Of a stretch of 64,000 nucleotides of DNA, positions 52,853 to 62,866 are shown piece by piece. How positions within the stretch are numbered: position 1 is the stretch's first letter; every line of letters starts with the position of its first letter. Below the pieces are notes generated by a model. That model ran no database searches. It had not been told where the DNA came from and saw nothing but the letters and a program-made list of their open reading frames with translations. The stretch comes from Halobacteroides halobius DSM 5150 (GTDB lineage Bacteria > Bacillota > Halanaerobiia > Halobacteroidales > Halobacteroidaceae), in NCBI RefSeq assembly GCF_000328625.1, contig NC_019978.1, positions 806,001 to 870,000 on the forward strand, written 5' to 3'. The position numbers and the translations under genes are program-made.

Positions 52853-54115
52853 ATGATTTTTCAATGTGTAGATTGTGATTTTCAGTTGGATTTATTAGAA
52901 CAAAAGTATTATTTATGTCCTAATTGTGGCTCTAAAATGTATCAAAAGAAAGTATTGAATAAACTACAGGTAGGTAATAAAGGAGTTAAAGCAGTATTAG
53001 AGCAGTATCAAAAAAGGGTAGATAAAGATAAGTTAGAAGAATTGATTGCTAAAGAGAACAAGATAACTAAGAAGGCTAATAAAGCTGGATTAAGAAAAGT
53101 GAAAGACTACATTAAAGCATTATTTTCTTTAGTTAAAAACAATGGAGCATCTAATTATAATAAAACAATTGCTGGAGGAGCTTTATTATACCTGCTTAAT
53201 CCAATGGATTTTATTCCTGATTTTATATTAGGGTTTGGATTAATGGATGATTTAGTTATAATTATGATAGCGGTTTCTATTATAGGGACTGATTTAAATA
53301 AGTACTTAACAACTGATTCAACTTTGAGTAACAACTTATTCTATTTAATTCAACCTAAAAGCGATTATATTAATAATCAATATACTGAACAAGAAGGAGT
53401 AAGGGTATTATATCTTCATCCTGACCAATTAGATGAATTTGGGTTACAAATTTTAAATAATAATTTAATCCAAACATCTAAATTATATGTAGGGCATCCT
53501 TATTTTTATAAGATTTTAATTCCCTGCGATAGATTTGATCAATATATAAGTAATGACTTAATTGATGAAGAAATTAGTCTGTTGGCTGCTTTAGGAGCTA
53601 AAAAAGTTAAATATCAAGTCCATAATTTTGAACAACTATCTTTATCAGGTGAGGTTGACTTTAATTTATTTGATCAAATAATTGCGGGAGAAGTTAAAGC
53701 ACGTAAGAGAGGGTATAAATATACTAAGCAAGAAAAGAGTTTAGAATTTAATCAAATATCTAATTATAATCTAAATCAATTAGAAGAGTTGGTGTGGTAT
53801 TTTACTCATCAAAATCAATTTAATGATATAATAAAAAATAGGGTTTTAACAGACTTAACCACAGAAGAGATTACGTTAGAGTATAGTACTAGTAATTTTT
53901 TAAATTTGGATACGAGAACTAAAATAAATCTTAAAGCAGATATTGATGGAAGGTTTAAAATGTCTAATGTGATTCATAAAAAAGTTAACTATAAGGTAAA
54001 ATTTTATCCTAGACCACAAGTGGTAGAGAACAACCCTCAAGATTATTATAAGCAGGCTCAAACTAAGTTAAGAGAGCGGAGGATAGAATTAAAGGATAAT
54101 TATAAGAAGTATTAA
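52853..54115 (+). CDS. zinc-ribbon/DUF1232 protein with unknown C-terminal region
   Basis: The 420-residue protein has three parts. Residues 1-30 form a zinc ribbon (CVDCDFQLDL...CPNCGSKMY). Residues about 90-155 form a DUF1232 (YkvA-like) hydrophobic hairpin (YLLNPMDFIPDFILGFGLMD, then DDLVII). The remaining 265 residues I do not recognise; they contain mixed alpha/beta sequence (IPCDRFDQYISNDLIDEEIS; LLAALGAKKVKYQVHN) and a strand-rich end. DUF1232 proteins are usually 100-130 residues, so this is an extended fusion. The function is unknown. Confidence 0.75.
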   Translation: MIFQCVDCDFQLDLLEQKYYLCPNCGSKMYQKKVLNKLQVGNKGVKAVLEQYQKRVDKDKLEELIAKENKITKKANKAGLRKVKDYIKALFSLVKNNGASNYNKTIAGGALLYLLNPMDFIPDFILGFGLMDDLVIIMIAVSIIGTDLNKYLTTDSTLSNNLFYLIQPKSDYINNQYTEQEGVRVLYLHPDQLDEFGLQILNNNLIQTSKLYVGHPYFYKILIPCDRFDQYISNDLIDEEISLLAALGAKKVKYQVHNFEQLSLSGEVDFNLFDQIIAGEVKARKRGYKYTKQEKSLEFNQISNYNLNQLEELVWYFTHQNQFNDIIKNRVLTDLTTEEITLEYSTSNFLNLDTRTKINLKADIDGRFKMSNVIHKKVNYKVKFYPRPQVVENNPQDYYKQAQTKLRERRIELKDNYKKY

Positions 54116-54264
54116 CTTCTGTTAACAGCTAAAGTTATTCATCAAAAGCCAACAAGGAATATTAATTGATAACTTGAATAACAATAGTGGTAAGTTAAAG
54201 AGAATATTAAAAATTATAATTTAGAGTAATAGTTGAGACCTTATTTAATCTAGGAGGCGAAATA

Positions 54265-55308
54265 GTGAAAGGGTATATTAATAAAGAGACCATTAAAAAA
54301 GGATTAGAATTATCATTAGTTGTTAGTATTTTAGCTTTAGGAGGATTAATTTTATTTACTATAGATAAGCATACTATTGGCAAGGTATTAAGTATTAATA
54401 TTTATTATTTAATTTTAGCAGTAGTTATTACTTTGCTAATGTGGACAGTAGGAGGTTTAAGAATTAAATTAGTTACTGACGCAGTAGGGGAGAGTATTTC
54501 TTTATTAGAGGCTGTTAAAATTTTTTTGTTGGGTGCTTTTGTGTCTAATGTAACTCCTTTTGCGTCTGGAGGTGGGCCAGCTCAGATTTTTCTATTACAT
54601 AAAAGGGATAGAATTTCTGTAGGAAAGTCAACTACAATAATTGTAGTTCAATTTGCGCTAAGACTTCTATTTTTTGGTGTAACCACGCCCATTTTATTTT
54701 TATTTTTTAAAGAATTTATTAATCCAGGATTTATTCCAACCCAGATATTTAACATTGCTGTTTTAGTTGCAGCAGGAATTACTTTAATTATGATTTATTT
54801 TATTTGGCAACCAAAACAGGTTAAATCAGTAGTTGATAAGCTAAGAGATATTCCTTTATTAAAGCCCTTATTAAAATACCAGAGGGTGAGGAGTTTAATT
54901 GAAAAATTTTATCAAGAGGTAGAAGAATTTCATGACAGTCTATGGCAATTAACGAAATATAAAAAGTATAGTTTAATTTGGGCTGCACTTTGTACTTTAA
55001 TCTATTGGGGTTTGTTTTTTACAATTGCTCCGATTATCTTATTAGGGTTAGGGGCCAAGCCTTTCTTTTTACGTTCTTTTATTGTACAAACAATCTTTTA
55101 TTTTATTCTACCTTATATTCCTACTCCTGGTGGAAGTGGAGTAGCAGAGTTAGGTTTTGCTTCTTTATTTTCTAGTTTTGTACCGTCTGGACTGGTTGGT
55201 TTATTGTCCATTGTTTGGAGATTTTTAACTTTTTATTTGGTCTTAGGATTAGGTGGGATTATTTTATTGAAGATTTTAGCTAAATCTGCAGTAGGTTCAA
55301 GAGGTTAA
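54265..55308 (+). CDS. flippase-like membrane protein (UPF0104/LPG synthase TM domain)
   Basis: The 347-residue protein has about eight membrane segments. The family motifs are seen as FVSNVTPFASGGGPAQIFLL, with STTIIVVQFALRLLFFG, and near the end PYIPTPGGSGVAELGF. The start is GTG 54265 after GGAGGCG. These proteins resemble the membrane half of lysyl-phosphatidylglycerol synthase without the transferase domain and probably move lipids or lipid-linked sugars. It lies 11 bp before priA. Confidence 0.82.
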   Translation: MKGYINKETIKKGLELSLVVSILALGGLILFTIDKHTIGKVLSINIYYLILAVVITLLMWTVGGLRIKLVTDAVGESISLLEAVKIFLLGAFVSNVTPFASGGGPAQIFLLHKRDRISVGKSTTIIVVQFALRLLFFGVTTPILFLFFKEFINPGFIPTQIFNIAVLVAAGITLIMIYFIWQPKQVKSVVDKLRDIPLLKPLLKYQRVRSLIEKFYQEVEEFHDSLWQLTKYKKYSLIWAALCTLIYWGLFFTIAPIILLGLGAKPFFLRSFIVQTIFYFILPYIPTPGGSGVAELGFASLFSSFVPSGLVGLLSIVWRFLTFYLVLGLGGIILLKILAKSAVGSRG

Positions 55309-55319
55309 GGAGGAAACTA

Positions 55320-57545
55320 ATGAAGTATGTATCTATTATAGTTGATTTACCAGTTAAACAAGTCAATCAAACCTTTAGTTATCATATACCAGAAAAATTA
55401 GAGGAAACAATAGGATTAGGCAAGAAAGTAATTGTACCTTTTGGCCCGCGCAAAATTGAAGGATATATAGTAGAGATTAAGAAACAAGTTGAATTTGAGA
55501 CCAAACCAATTATTAAGGTAGCAAGTGATTATTCATTATTTGATCAAGAATTACTAGAACTAGCAGAGTGGATGGCTAACTATTATCAATGTTATTTGAT
55601 TTCTGCTTTAAAGGCAATTATTCCTAGTGGGAAGCAGCGGGTTAAGACTAAACGAGTTGTTAACTTGGCCCAATCAGATCAAGAGACGAATGAGATTATC
55701 TCTCAGTTAGAAAAGAGGGCTCCTAAACAAGCAGCAGTTCTATTTTATTTAGTAAAAAATCCAGCCCAACAATTAATTACTACTAATTTAGCTAAAAAAG
55801 TGAATACTAGTTCTGGTACCATAAGGAGATTATTTAAAAAAGGTCTAATAGATTATAATAAAGAAGAAGTAAAGAGAATTCCTTACCAAGATACTAATTT
55901 TAAAAAGACAACTCCTTTAGCTCCTACGCCAGAACAAGAAGTAGCACTATCTGAAATTAAAGCAGCTATTAATAGTCAATTAGATACAACTTTTTTATTA
56001 AAAGGAGTTACTGGTAGTGGAAAGACTGAGGTATATTTACAATCAATTTCTGAGGTTCTTAGCCAAGGCCAAGAGGCAATTGTCTTAATCCCCGAGATTG
56101 CTTTAACCCCTCAAACTATTGCCCGCTTTAAAGGACGTTTTGGAAAGCAAGTAGCTGTTTTACATAGTCAATTATCTTCTGGGGAACGATTTGATGAATG
56201 GCGGAGGATTAAAGAGGGAAAGGCTAAGATTGCTGTTGGAGCTCGTTCAGCAATTTTTGCTCCTTTTAGTAATTTAGGCTTAATTGTTATTGATGAAGAA
56301 CATGAAACAACTTATAAACAAGAAGATCATCCTAAGTATCATGCTCGGGAAGTAGCAGTTAAAAGGGCCAAGCTAAATCAAGCAGTAACTATTTTAGGAA
56401 CTGCAACTCCTTCTTTAGAATCTTATTATCGGGCTCAAAAGGAAGAGTACAAACTATTGGAGTTATCTAAACGAATTGAAGATCGTCCTTTACCAAAAGT
56501 AGAATTAGTTGATATGCGCCAAGAGTTAGAGGCTGGTAATAAACAGATGTTAAGTCGCAGCTTAGAAAAGGAAATAAAAGCAAGATTAGAGGTAGATGAA
56601 CAGGTGATTATCTTTCTTAATCGACGTGGTTTTTCTACATTTGTGCAGTGTAGGAAGTGTGGTTATGTGATGGAATGTGATGAATGTGATGTTTCACTAA
56701 CTTATTTTTCTCAATCTCAGATTCTTAAGTGTAATTATTGTGATTTTACAACAAAGATTCCAGAAGAATGTCCTGATTGTGGAAGTAGTTATATTAAATA
56801 CTTTGGAGTAGGAACTGAAAAAGTAGAACGAGCTTTACAGGAAATATTTCCTGAGGCTAATATAGCTCGGATGGATCGAGATACAACGACTAAAAAAGGG
56901 GCTTATCAGCGAATTCTAAGCTCGTTTTCAGCTGGGGAAATAGATATTTTAGTAGGAACTCAGATGATTGCTAAAGGACACGATTATCCTAATGTTACTT
57001 TAGTCGGGGTTATTACTGCTGATACTGCTTTAAATCTACCTGATTTTAGGGCAAGTGAGAGGACATTTCAGCTGTTAGCTCAAGTAGCTGGTCGGACTGG
57101 TCGAGGAGCAAAAGCAGGGCAAGTAATAATTCAAAGTTATACCCCTGAACACTACAGTATTCAACAAGCTAAAGAACATGATTACCAAAGTTTTTATGAA
57201 CAAGAAATTATCTTTAGAGAAGAAATGGAGTATCCTCCTGTGACCCATTTAATCAATATTATTGTAAGTGATAAATCAGAGGACAAAACAATTAAGGTAG
57301 CTCAAAGATTAGGGGAGATTATTAATGCTAAGTTAAAAGATACAGCAGATAAGCAGTTGCTTGGCCCCGTACAAGCTCCATTATCTAAAATCAGAGGAGA
57401 ATATAGATGGCAGTTATTACTTAAAGGACGAAATTTAGAAGAGTTAAGACAGCTTAATCAAATGTCTTTGCAGGAGTTAGAAGAAGTTAAAGAGCTTAAA
57501 AGTGTTAAAATTAGTATTGATATAGACCCAATAGGAGTGCTATAA
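55320..57545 (+). CDS. priA: primosomal protein N' (replication restart helicase)
   Basis: The 741-residue helicase reloads the replisome at stalled forks. It has the N-terminal 3'-DNA-binding domain (VNQTFSYHIPEKLEETIGLG), Walker A GVTGSGKTEVYLQ, DEEH box VIDEEHETTYKQ, and an eight-Cys zinc-binding insert between about residues 440 and 490 (CRKCGYVMECDEC, CNYCDF, CPDCGS). C-terminal helicase motifs include GTQMIAKGHDYPNVTLVG and AGRTGRGAKAGQVIIQ. It is followed by def and fmt, the standard order. Confidence 0.96.
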   Translation: MKYVSIIVDLPVKQVNQTFSYHIPEKLEETIGLGKKVIVPFGPRKIEGYIVEIKKQVEFETKPIIKVASDYSLFDQELLELAEWMANYYQCYLISALKAIIPSGKQRVKTKRVVNLAQSDQETNEIISQLEKRAPKQAAVLFYLVKNPAQQLITTNLAKKVNTSSGTIRRLFKKGLIDYNKEEVKRIPYQDTNFKKTTPLAPTPEQEVALSEIKAAINSQLDTTFLLKGVTGSGKTEVYLQSISEVLSQGQEAIVLIPEIALTPQTIARFKGRFGKQVAVLHSQLSSGERFDEWRRIKEGKAKIAVGARSAIFAPFSNLGLIVIDEEHETTYKQEDHPKYHAREVAVKRAKLNQAVTILGTATPSLESYYRAQKEEYKLLELSKRIEDRPLPKVELVDMRQELEAGNKQMLSRSLEKEIKARLEVDEQVIIFLNRRGFSTFVQCRKCGYVMECDECDVSLTYFSQSQILKCNYCDFTTKIPEECPDCGSSYIKYFGVGTEKVERALQEIFPEANIARMDRDTTTKKGAYQRILSSFSAGEIDILVGTQMIAKGHDYPNVTLVGVITADTALNLPDFRASERTFQLLAQVAGRTGRGAKAGQVIIQSYTPEHYSIQQAKEHDYQSFYEQEIIFREEMEYPPVTHLINIIVSDKSEDKTIKVAQRLGEIINAKLKDTADKQLLGPVQAPLSKIRGEYRWQLLLKGRNLEELRQLNQMSLQELEEVKELKSVKISIDIDPIGVL

Positions 57546-57581
57546 TTAAATTAAGGATTGAGAATTTATGGAGGTGCTGAT

Positions 57582-58022
57582 ATGTCAATTTTAAAGATTA
57601 GAGAAGTTGGAGACCCAGTATTAAGAACAACAGCTAAAGAAGTTACAGAAGTTACTGATAAAACAAGACAGTTACTTGATAATATGGTAGAAACAATGTA
57701 TGATGCTGAGGGAGTAGGATTAGCTGCCCCCCAGATTGGAATTTCTAAAAGAATTGTTGTCATTGATGTCGGAAGTGGTGTAGTAGAATTAATCAACCCT
57801 CAAATTATAGATAAATCTGAAAAGACTTATGTTGACCAGGAAGGTTGTTTAAGTATTCCAGGTGAAACTGGGAAGGTAGAGCGAGCCTTTGAGGTTACAG
57901 TTAGGGCCTTAAATCGAGATGGGGAAAAGTTCGAAGTAGAAGGTAAAGGACTATTAGCTAGAGCTTTACAGCATGAAATTGATCATTTAGAAGGAAAATT
58001 ATTTACTGATAAAACAATTTGA
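57582..58022 (+). CDS. def: peptide deformylase
   Basis: The 146-residue metalloenzyme removes the formyl group from nascent proteins. The three motifs are GVGLAAPQIG, EGCLSIPGETG (metal Cys) and HEIDHLEGKLF (HEXXH). I use ATG 57582 after TGGAGGTGC rather than an upstream TTG-type start at 57558. It is followed by fmt after 24 bp, with which it forms a functional pair. Confidence 0.95.
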   Translation: MSILKIREVGDPVLRTTAKEVTEVTDKTRQLLDNMVETMYDAEGVGLAAPQIGISKRIVVIDVGSGVVELINPQIIDKSEKTYVDQEGCLSIPGETGKVERAFEVTVRALNRDGEKFEVEGKGLLARALQHEIDHLEGKLFTDKTI

Positions 58023-58046
58023 ATTAATTAAGAATGGAGGGATAGT

Positions 58047-58991
58047 ATGGAAGTTGTTTTTATGGGAACACCAGATTTTGCTGTTCCATGTTTAGATGCT
58101 TTATGTCAATCTGAAGTTGCTAATCTAATAGGTGTTGTCAGTCAACCAGATAGAAAAAGAGGTAGAGGGCAAAAAAGACAGCCTACACCAGTCAAAAAGA
58201 AGGCATTGGAGTATGATATAGAGGTTTTTCAACCTCAAAAAGTAACTTCAGAAGAAGGAATTGATAAATTAAAAGAGTGGGATCCGGATTTAATTGTAGT
58301 AGTTGCTTATGGTCAAATTCTAGGAACAGAAGTTCTTAATTTACCACAAAAGGGATGTGTAAATGTTCATGCTTCTTTATTACCACAGTATAGAGGAGCT
58401 GCACCAATACACAGAGCAATTATTAATGGAGATCAAAAAACAGGGATTACTACTATGTATATGGATGAAGGTATGGATACAGGAGATATGATTCTAACAA
58501 AAGAGGTAACAATTACAGACCAAGATACAGTAGGAAGTTTACATGATAAATTAGCTACAACAGGGGCTAACTTATTGATTACAACGCTAAAAGAAATTGA
58601 AGCAGGAACTGCTCCTCGAAAGAAGCAAAATGATGGCCAGGCTACGTATGCTCCTAAAATTAAGAAAGAAGAAGGAGAAATTAATTGGAATCAAGAGGCT
58701 AAAGAGATTTGGAATTTAATTCGTGGGATGAATCCTTGGCCCGGAGCTTATACTTATATTAATGGAGAGAGATTAAAATTATGGGCTTCTCAAGTATATA
58801 GTAAGGATCAATCTAAAGAGATGATACCAGGGACTATTATTAAAACAGATACTGAAGAAGGAATAATTGTTCAAACAGGTCAAGGCCAACTACTATTGAC
58901 TAAAGTACAGCCAGCAAGTAAGCAGAGAATGTCAGCTACTGATTATCTATTAGGATATGATTTACAGGAAGGGACTAAATTAGGCAAGTAA
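58047..58991 (+). CDS. fmt: methionyl-tRNA formyltransferase
   Basis: The 314-residue enzyme formylates initiator Met-tRNA. Segments are MGTPDFAVPCLDAL, VVAYGQILGTEVLNLP, HASLLPQYRGAAPIHRAI (formyl-folate site with His) and GITTMYMDEGMDTGDM. A C-terminal OB-type tRNA-binding domain follows. It lies between def and the DUF116 gene, with only 3 bp to the latter. Confidence 0.96.
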   Translation: MEVVFMGTPDFAVPCLDALCQSEVANLIGVVSQPDRKRGRGQKRQPTPVKKKALEYDIEVFQPQKVTSEEGIDKLKEWDPDLIVVVAYGQILGTEVLNLPQKGCVNVHASLLPQYRGAAPIHRAIINGDQKTGITTMYMDEGMDTGDMILTKEVTITDQDTVGSLHDKLATTGANLLITTLKEIEAGTAPRKKQNDGQATYAPKIKKEEGEINWNQEAKEIWNLIRGMNPWPGAYTYINGERLKLWASQVYSKDQSKEMIPGTIIKTDTEEGIIVQTGQGQLLLTKVQPASKQRMSATDYLLGYDLQEGTKLGK

Positions 58992-58994
58992 TAT

Positions 58995-59741
58995 ATGCAA
59001 AAATCTAGTCGGCTATTTATCGGACTATTATTGCTGGTATTGACTGTAGTTGGAGTGTTAATAGGTGGTATTTGGTATTTAAATTTTTTTGGTTTTAACA
59101 TATTAAGTCAGGGAGTTTTAGTTATATTAGGGATTATTATATCTTTAGTGGGAGCAATTTTGGTGTTAGGTGTGTTAGGGATTTTACTTACTAGTCGTCG
59201 AGGTAGTCCAGTTCCTATACTAGTGCTTCCTACTAAGATAGTACTTTCTTACTTTTTACCTGTGGTAATTCAGTTAGGGAAATTAATTGGTTTTGAAAAG
59301 GAAGAAATTATGTCTTCCTTTATTAAAGTAGGTAACCAATTGATTGATCCAGAGGAGTTAGATGTTAAGCCTGATGATGTTTTAATTTTAACGCCTCATT
59401 GTATTCAGTGGTCTGAATGTAGTTATCGAGTTACAAGTGATTTGGATAATTGTCAACACTGTGGTAGATGTCAAGTGCAAGATTTAATTGATTTAAAAGA
59501 AAAGTATGGGATTAATTTAGCAATTGCTACTGGTGGAACATTGGCTAGAAAGATTATTAAGGAAACTCGACCTAAGGTGATTGTAGCGATAGCTTGTGAA
59601 CGTGATTTAAGTAGTGGGATGCAGGATGTTTATCCATTACCTGTTGTAGGGGTGGTTAATTTACGACCAAACGGACCATGCTTTAACACTAAGGTAGAGT
59701 TAGAGAAGATAGAAGAAGCTATAGAAAGGATTCTTAACTAA
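58995..59741 (+). CDS. DUF116 family membrane protein
   Basis: The 248-residue protein has two N-terminal membrane segments (about 7-28 and 38-65) and a cytoplasmic domain with a cluster of cysteines (CIQWSECSYRV...CQHCGRCQVQD), suggesting a metal or Fe-S site. The family signature also includes ATGGTLARKIIKETRPKVIV and VVGVVNLRPNGPCFNTKV. The function is unknown. Its place after fmt is conserved in many anaerobic Firmicutes. Confidence 0.85.
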   Translation: MQKSSRLFIGLLLLVLTVVGVLIGGIWYLNFFGFNILSQGVLVILGIIISLVGAILVLGVLGILLTSRRGSPVPILVLPTKIVLSYFLPVVIQLGKLIGFEKEEIMSSFIKVGNQLIDPEELDVKPDDVLILTPHCIQWSECSYRVTSDLDNCQHCGRCQVQDLIDLKEKYGINLAIATGGTLARKIIKETRPKVIVAIACERDLSSGMQDVYPLPVVGVVNLRPNGPCFNTKVELEKIEEAIERILN

Positions 59742-59758
59742 AAAAGAGGAGGGATAGT

Positions 59759-60454
59759 ATGTTTCCATTTTTTTATGATCCGACGATGATTATTATAATT
59801 CCATTTATTTTATTTAGTGTTTATGCACAATATAAGGTTAAGTCGACTTTTAATAAGTATTTATCCGTAACTGCAAGAACCAACAAAAGTGGAGCAGATA
59901 TAGCTAGAGAGTTACTAAGAAAAGAAGGGGTTAGTGATGTGACAGTAGAGCAGACTCAAGGTAGACTATCTGATCATTATGATCCACGGTCTAAAACACT
60001 TCGTTTATCATCAGATGTCTATCGTGGGAGCTCATTAGCAGCTATAGGGGTAGCAGCTCATGAAACAGGTCATGCTATTCAAGATGCTACTGAATATAGT
60101 CCTTTAAAAGTACGGCATTCATTATTTCCAGTAGCCAATTTTGGTTCTCAGCTTGGCCCGATTTTAGCAGTTGTTGGATTTTTATTTTTTAAATCTCAAT
60201 TCTTAGTTGGTTTAGGAATTCTCTTCTTTTTAGGTGCTGTTTTATTTCAGATTATAACTTTACCAGTTGAGTTTAATGCTAGTAATAGGGCTTTGAAATT
60301 ACTGCAGCAGTATAACTTTCTAAATCGTGATGAAGCTAAAGGAACTAAAAAGGTTCTTAATGCAGCAGCATTAACTTATGTAGCTTCTACATTAGTAGCA
60401 ATAGGACATTTATTAAGATTAGTAATGATGTTTGGGATGATGGATGAAGATTAA
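59759..60454 (+). CDS. yugP: YugP-type zinc metallopeptidase
   Basis: The 231-residue membrane protein has the zinc site HETGHAIQ in the segment AIGVAAHETGHAIQDATEYS and several membrane segments before and after. The family motif SKTLRLSSDVYRGSSLAAIG precedes it. Substrates are unknown. It is in the conserved block between DUF116 and rsmB. Confidence 0.9.
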   Translation: MFPFFYDPTMIIIIPFILFSVYAQYKVKSTFNKYLSVTARTNKSGADIARELLRKEGVSDVTVEQTQGRLSDHYDPRSKTLRLSSDVYRGSSLAAIGVAAHETGHAIQDATEYSPLKVRHSLFPVANFGSQLGPILAVVGFLFFKSQFLVGLGILFFLGAVLFQIITLPVEFNASNRALKLLQQYNFLNRDEAKGTKKVLNAAALTYVASTLVAIGHLLRLVMMFGMMDED

Positions 60455-60480
60455 AATATAAGAATCTATGGAGGATAATT

Positions 60481-61818
60481 ATGAAGCGAGCAAGGTCAGT
60501 AGCTTTACAAGGAATTTATCGAATTAATGAAGAAGAAGCTTATTCAAATTTGGTAGTCAATAAATTATTACAAGAATCAAATTTAGATAAAAGAGACCGT
60601 AGTTTAGCAACTCAGTTAATTTATGGAGTTACAAGATGGAGGAATAGTTTAGATTGGGTAATTAATCAATTCGCTAATCGTAAGGTTAAGAAGATGACTC
60701 CTTGGGTTAGAAATGCTTTACGGCTTGGAGTTTATCAAATTAATTATTTGGATAGAATCCCTAATCCTGTAGCTTGTAATGAAACAGTAGAAGTAGCTAA
60801 AGCTCATTGTAATCGGGGAGCAATTAAATTTATTAATGGTATCTTAAGAAATATTATTCGTAACTTAGCGGAGATTACTTATCCATCTTTAGAGGAAGAT
60901 CCAGTCCAATATATTAGATATAAGTATTCTCAGCCTCAATGGTTAGTGCAAAGGTGGAGAAAATATTTTGGTACAGAAAAGACAATTAAAATCTGTCAAA
61001 CCCTTAATCAAATCCCACCAATGATAATTAGAACCAATACTCTTAAGTTAGATAGTGAACAACTGATATCTAAATTAGAAGAGGAAGGAATTAGTGCTAA
61101 GGAGGTTAGCCAAGTTAAAGAAGCAGTTAATTTACTAGACTATCCTGCGATTGCTAGTATAGATAGTTTTCAAGCAGGGAATTTTATAGTACAAGGGTTA
61201 AGTTCAATGTTAGTAGCCCATTTATTAAAGCCCCAAGAGGATGATTTAGTAGTTGATTTGTGTAGTGCTCCTGGGGGTAAGACTACTCATTTGGCCCAAG
61301 TAATGGAAAATCGGGGTCAAATTAATGCAGTTGAACTCCATAAAGCAAAAGTAAATTTAATTAAAGAAAATTGCCAACGATTAGGCATTAATAATGTAGA
61401 ATTTTATTGTGATGATGGACGAGAGATCTCATTTACTCAACAAGCAGACAAGATATTAGTAGATGCTCCTTGTTCTGGTTTAGGAATTATGGCTAAAAAG
61501 CCGGAGATTAGATGGCATAAAAAACCACAAGATTTAAAAGAATTACAACAATTACAATTGGAGCTATTAAATAATGCTGCCTCCTTCTTAAAACCTGGTG
61601 GAGAGTTATTGTATACAGTTTGTACTTTTACTTTTGAAGAGACAGAAGCAGTGGTTAAAAAATTTATGAATGACAATCCAGATTTTTCAATAGTTGATCT
61701 AAAATCTCAAGCTGTTACTTATGGATTAGAAGATTATTATCAAACTGGATATTTAAAGATAGTTCCTGATACATCTAGCTGGGAGGGCTTTTTTATTGCT
61801 AAATTAACCAAAGAATAA
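60481..61818 (+). CDS. rsmB: 16S rRNA (cytosine-967-C5)-methyltransferase
   Basis: The 445-residue protein has an N-terminal NusB-like RNA-binding domain (KRDRSLATQLIYGVTRWRNS) and a C-terminal methyltransferase domain. SAM-binding motif I is VVDLCSAPGGKTTHLAQVM. The catalytic pair of cysteines is in LVDAPCSGLGIM and VCTFTFEE. Length and motifs match RsmB. rlmN follows after 14 bp. Confidence 0.95.
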   Translation: MKRARSVALQGIYRINEEEAYSNLVVNKLLQESNLDKRDRSLATQLIYGVTRWRNSLDWVINQFANRKVKKMTPWVRNALRLGVYQINYLDRIPNPVACNETVEVAKAHCNRGAIKFINGILRNIIRNLAEITYPSLEEDPVQYIRYKYSQPQWLVQRWRKYFGTEKTIKICQTLNQIPPMIIRTNTLKLDSEQLISKLEEEGISAKEVSQVKEAVNLLDYPAIASIDSFQAGNFIVQGLSSMLVAHLLKPQEDDLVVDLCSAPGGKTTHLAQVMENRGQINAVELHKAKVNLIKENCQRLGINNVEFYCDDGREISFTQQADKILVDAPCSGLGIMAKKPEIRWHKKPQDLKELQQLQLELLNNAASFLKPGGELLYTVCTFTFEETEAVVKKFMNDNPDFSIVDLKSQAVTYGLEDYYQTGYLKIVPDTSSWEGFFIAKLTKE

Positions 61819-61832
61819 AGAAAGGAATAGTA

Positions 61833-62864
61833 ATGGTAGAAAAAATAAATTTATTGGGAAAAAGTATTAATGAATTAGAAGAAATAATAAAAGAATTAGG
61901 TGAAGCTAGTTTTAGGGCCAAGCAAATTTTCAGTTGGCTATATGATAAAAAAGTAAATGAGTTTAATCAGATGACTAATCTATCTAAAAATTTGCGCAAT
62001 AAATTAGCCAAGAAGACTACTATAGGAAAACTAGAGTTGATAGCTAGTCAAGAGTCGGCTGATGGAACTGAAAAGTATTTGTTTGAACTTGAGGATGGGA
62101 AAAAAATTGAAACGGTTTATCTTCCTGTGCAAGAGGGAAGAAAGAGCATTTGTATATCTACTCAGGTTGGTTGTGCTATGGGATGTAATTTTTGTGCTAC
62201 AGGGTTACAAGGGTTAAGTCGTAATCTAACTACTGGTGAAATTGTTAATCAAATTTTAGAAGTTGAACGGATTAAAGAAACTAAAATTACTAATGTAGTA
62301 CTAATGGGTATGGGAGAACCACTAGCCAATTATAAGCAAGTTTTAAAGGCTCTTGAGCTAATCAATCATGATTTAGGATTAAATATAGGAATGAGAAAAG
62401 TTACCTTATCTACTTGCGGTTTAGTTCCTGAAATAAGAAGATTAGCAGAAGAGAAGTTGCAGCTTACTTTAGCGATTTCACTCCATGCACCTAATAACCA
62501 ATTACGTAGTAAGATGATGCCTGTAAATGATAGATATCCTATTCATGATTTAATGGAGGCCTGTGTATATTATATTCAACAAACTAATCGTAGAGTAACA
62601 TTTGAATATGCTTTAGTAGCAGGGGTCAATGATTCTCGAAAGCATGCTCAACAATTAGCTACTTTACTAGCTGATAAATTAGTTCATGTGAATTTGATCC
62701 CGATTAATAAAGTAGAAAAACTCTCCTATAGCAATCCTAGTAATAAAGCAATTAAACAATTTAAAGAAGAGTTAGATAATCAGGGGATCCCTGTCAGCAT
62801 AAGGACTGAAAGAGGAGCTGATATTGATGCAGCTTGTGGTCAATTACAAGCTAAGGAGGACTAA
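61833..62864 (+). CDS. rlmN: dual-specificity 23S rRNA (A2503)/tRNA (A37) C2-methyltransferase
   Basis: The 343-residue radical SAM enzyme has the cluster motif CAMGCNFC in STQVGCAMGCNFCATGLQGL. The methyl-carrying Cys pair corresponds to the Cys in MRKVTLSTCG and the C-terminal Cys in ADIDAACGQL. The N-terminal helix-hairpin domain includes FRAKQIFSWLYDKKV. It overlaps nothing, and the FHA gene begins 2 bp after its stop. Confidence 0.95.
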   Translation: MVEKINLLGKSINELEEIIKELGEASFRAKQIFSWLYDKKVNEFNQMTNLSKNLRNKLAKKTTIGKLELIASQESADGTEKYLFELEDGKKIETVYLPVQEGRKSICISTQVGCAMGCNFCATGLQGLSRNLTTGEIVNQILEVERIKETKITNVVLMGMGEPLANYKQVLKALELINHDLGLNIGMRKVTLSTCGLVPEIRRLAEEKLQLTLAISLHAPNNQLRSKMMPVNDRYPIHDLMEACVYYIQQTNRRVTFEYALVAGVNDSRKHAQQLATLLADKLVHVNLIPINKVEKLSYSNPSNKAIKQFKEELDNQGIPVSIRTERGADIDAACGQLQAKED

Positions 62865-62866
62865 AA

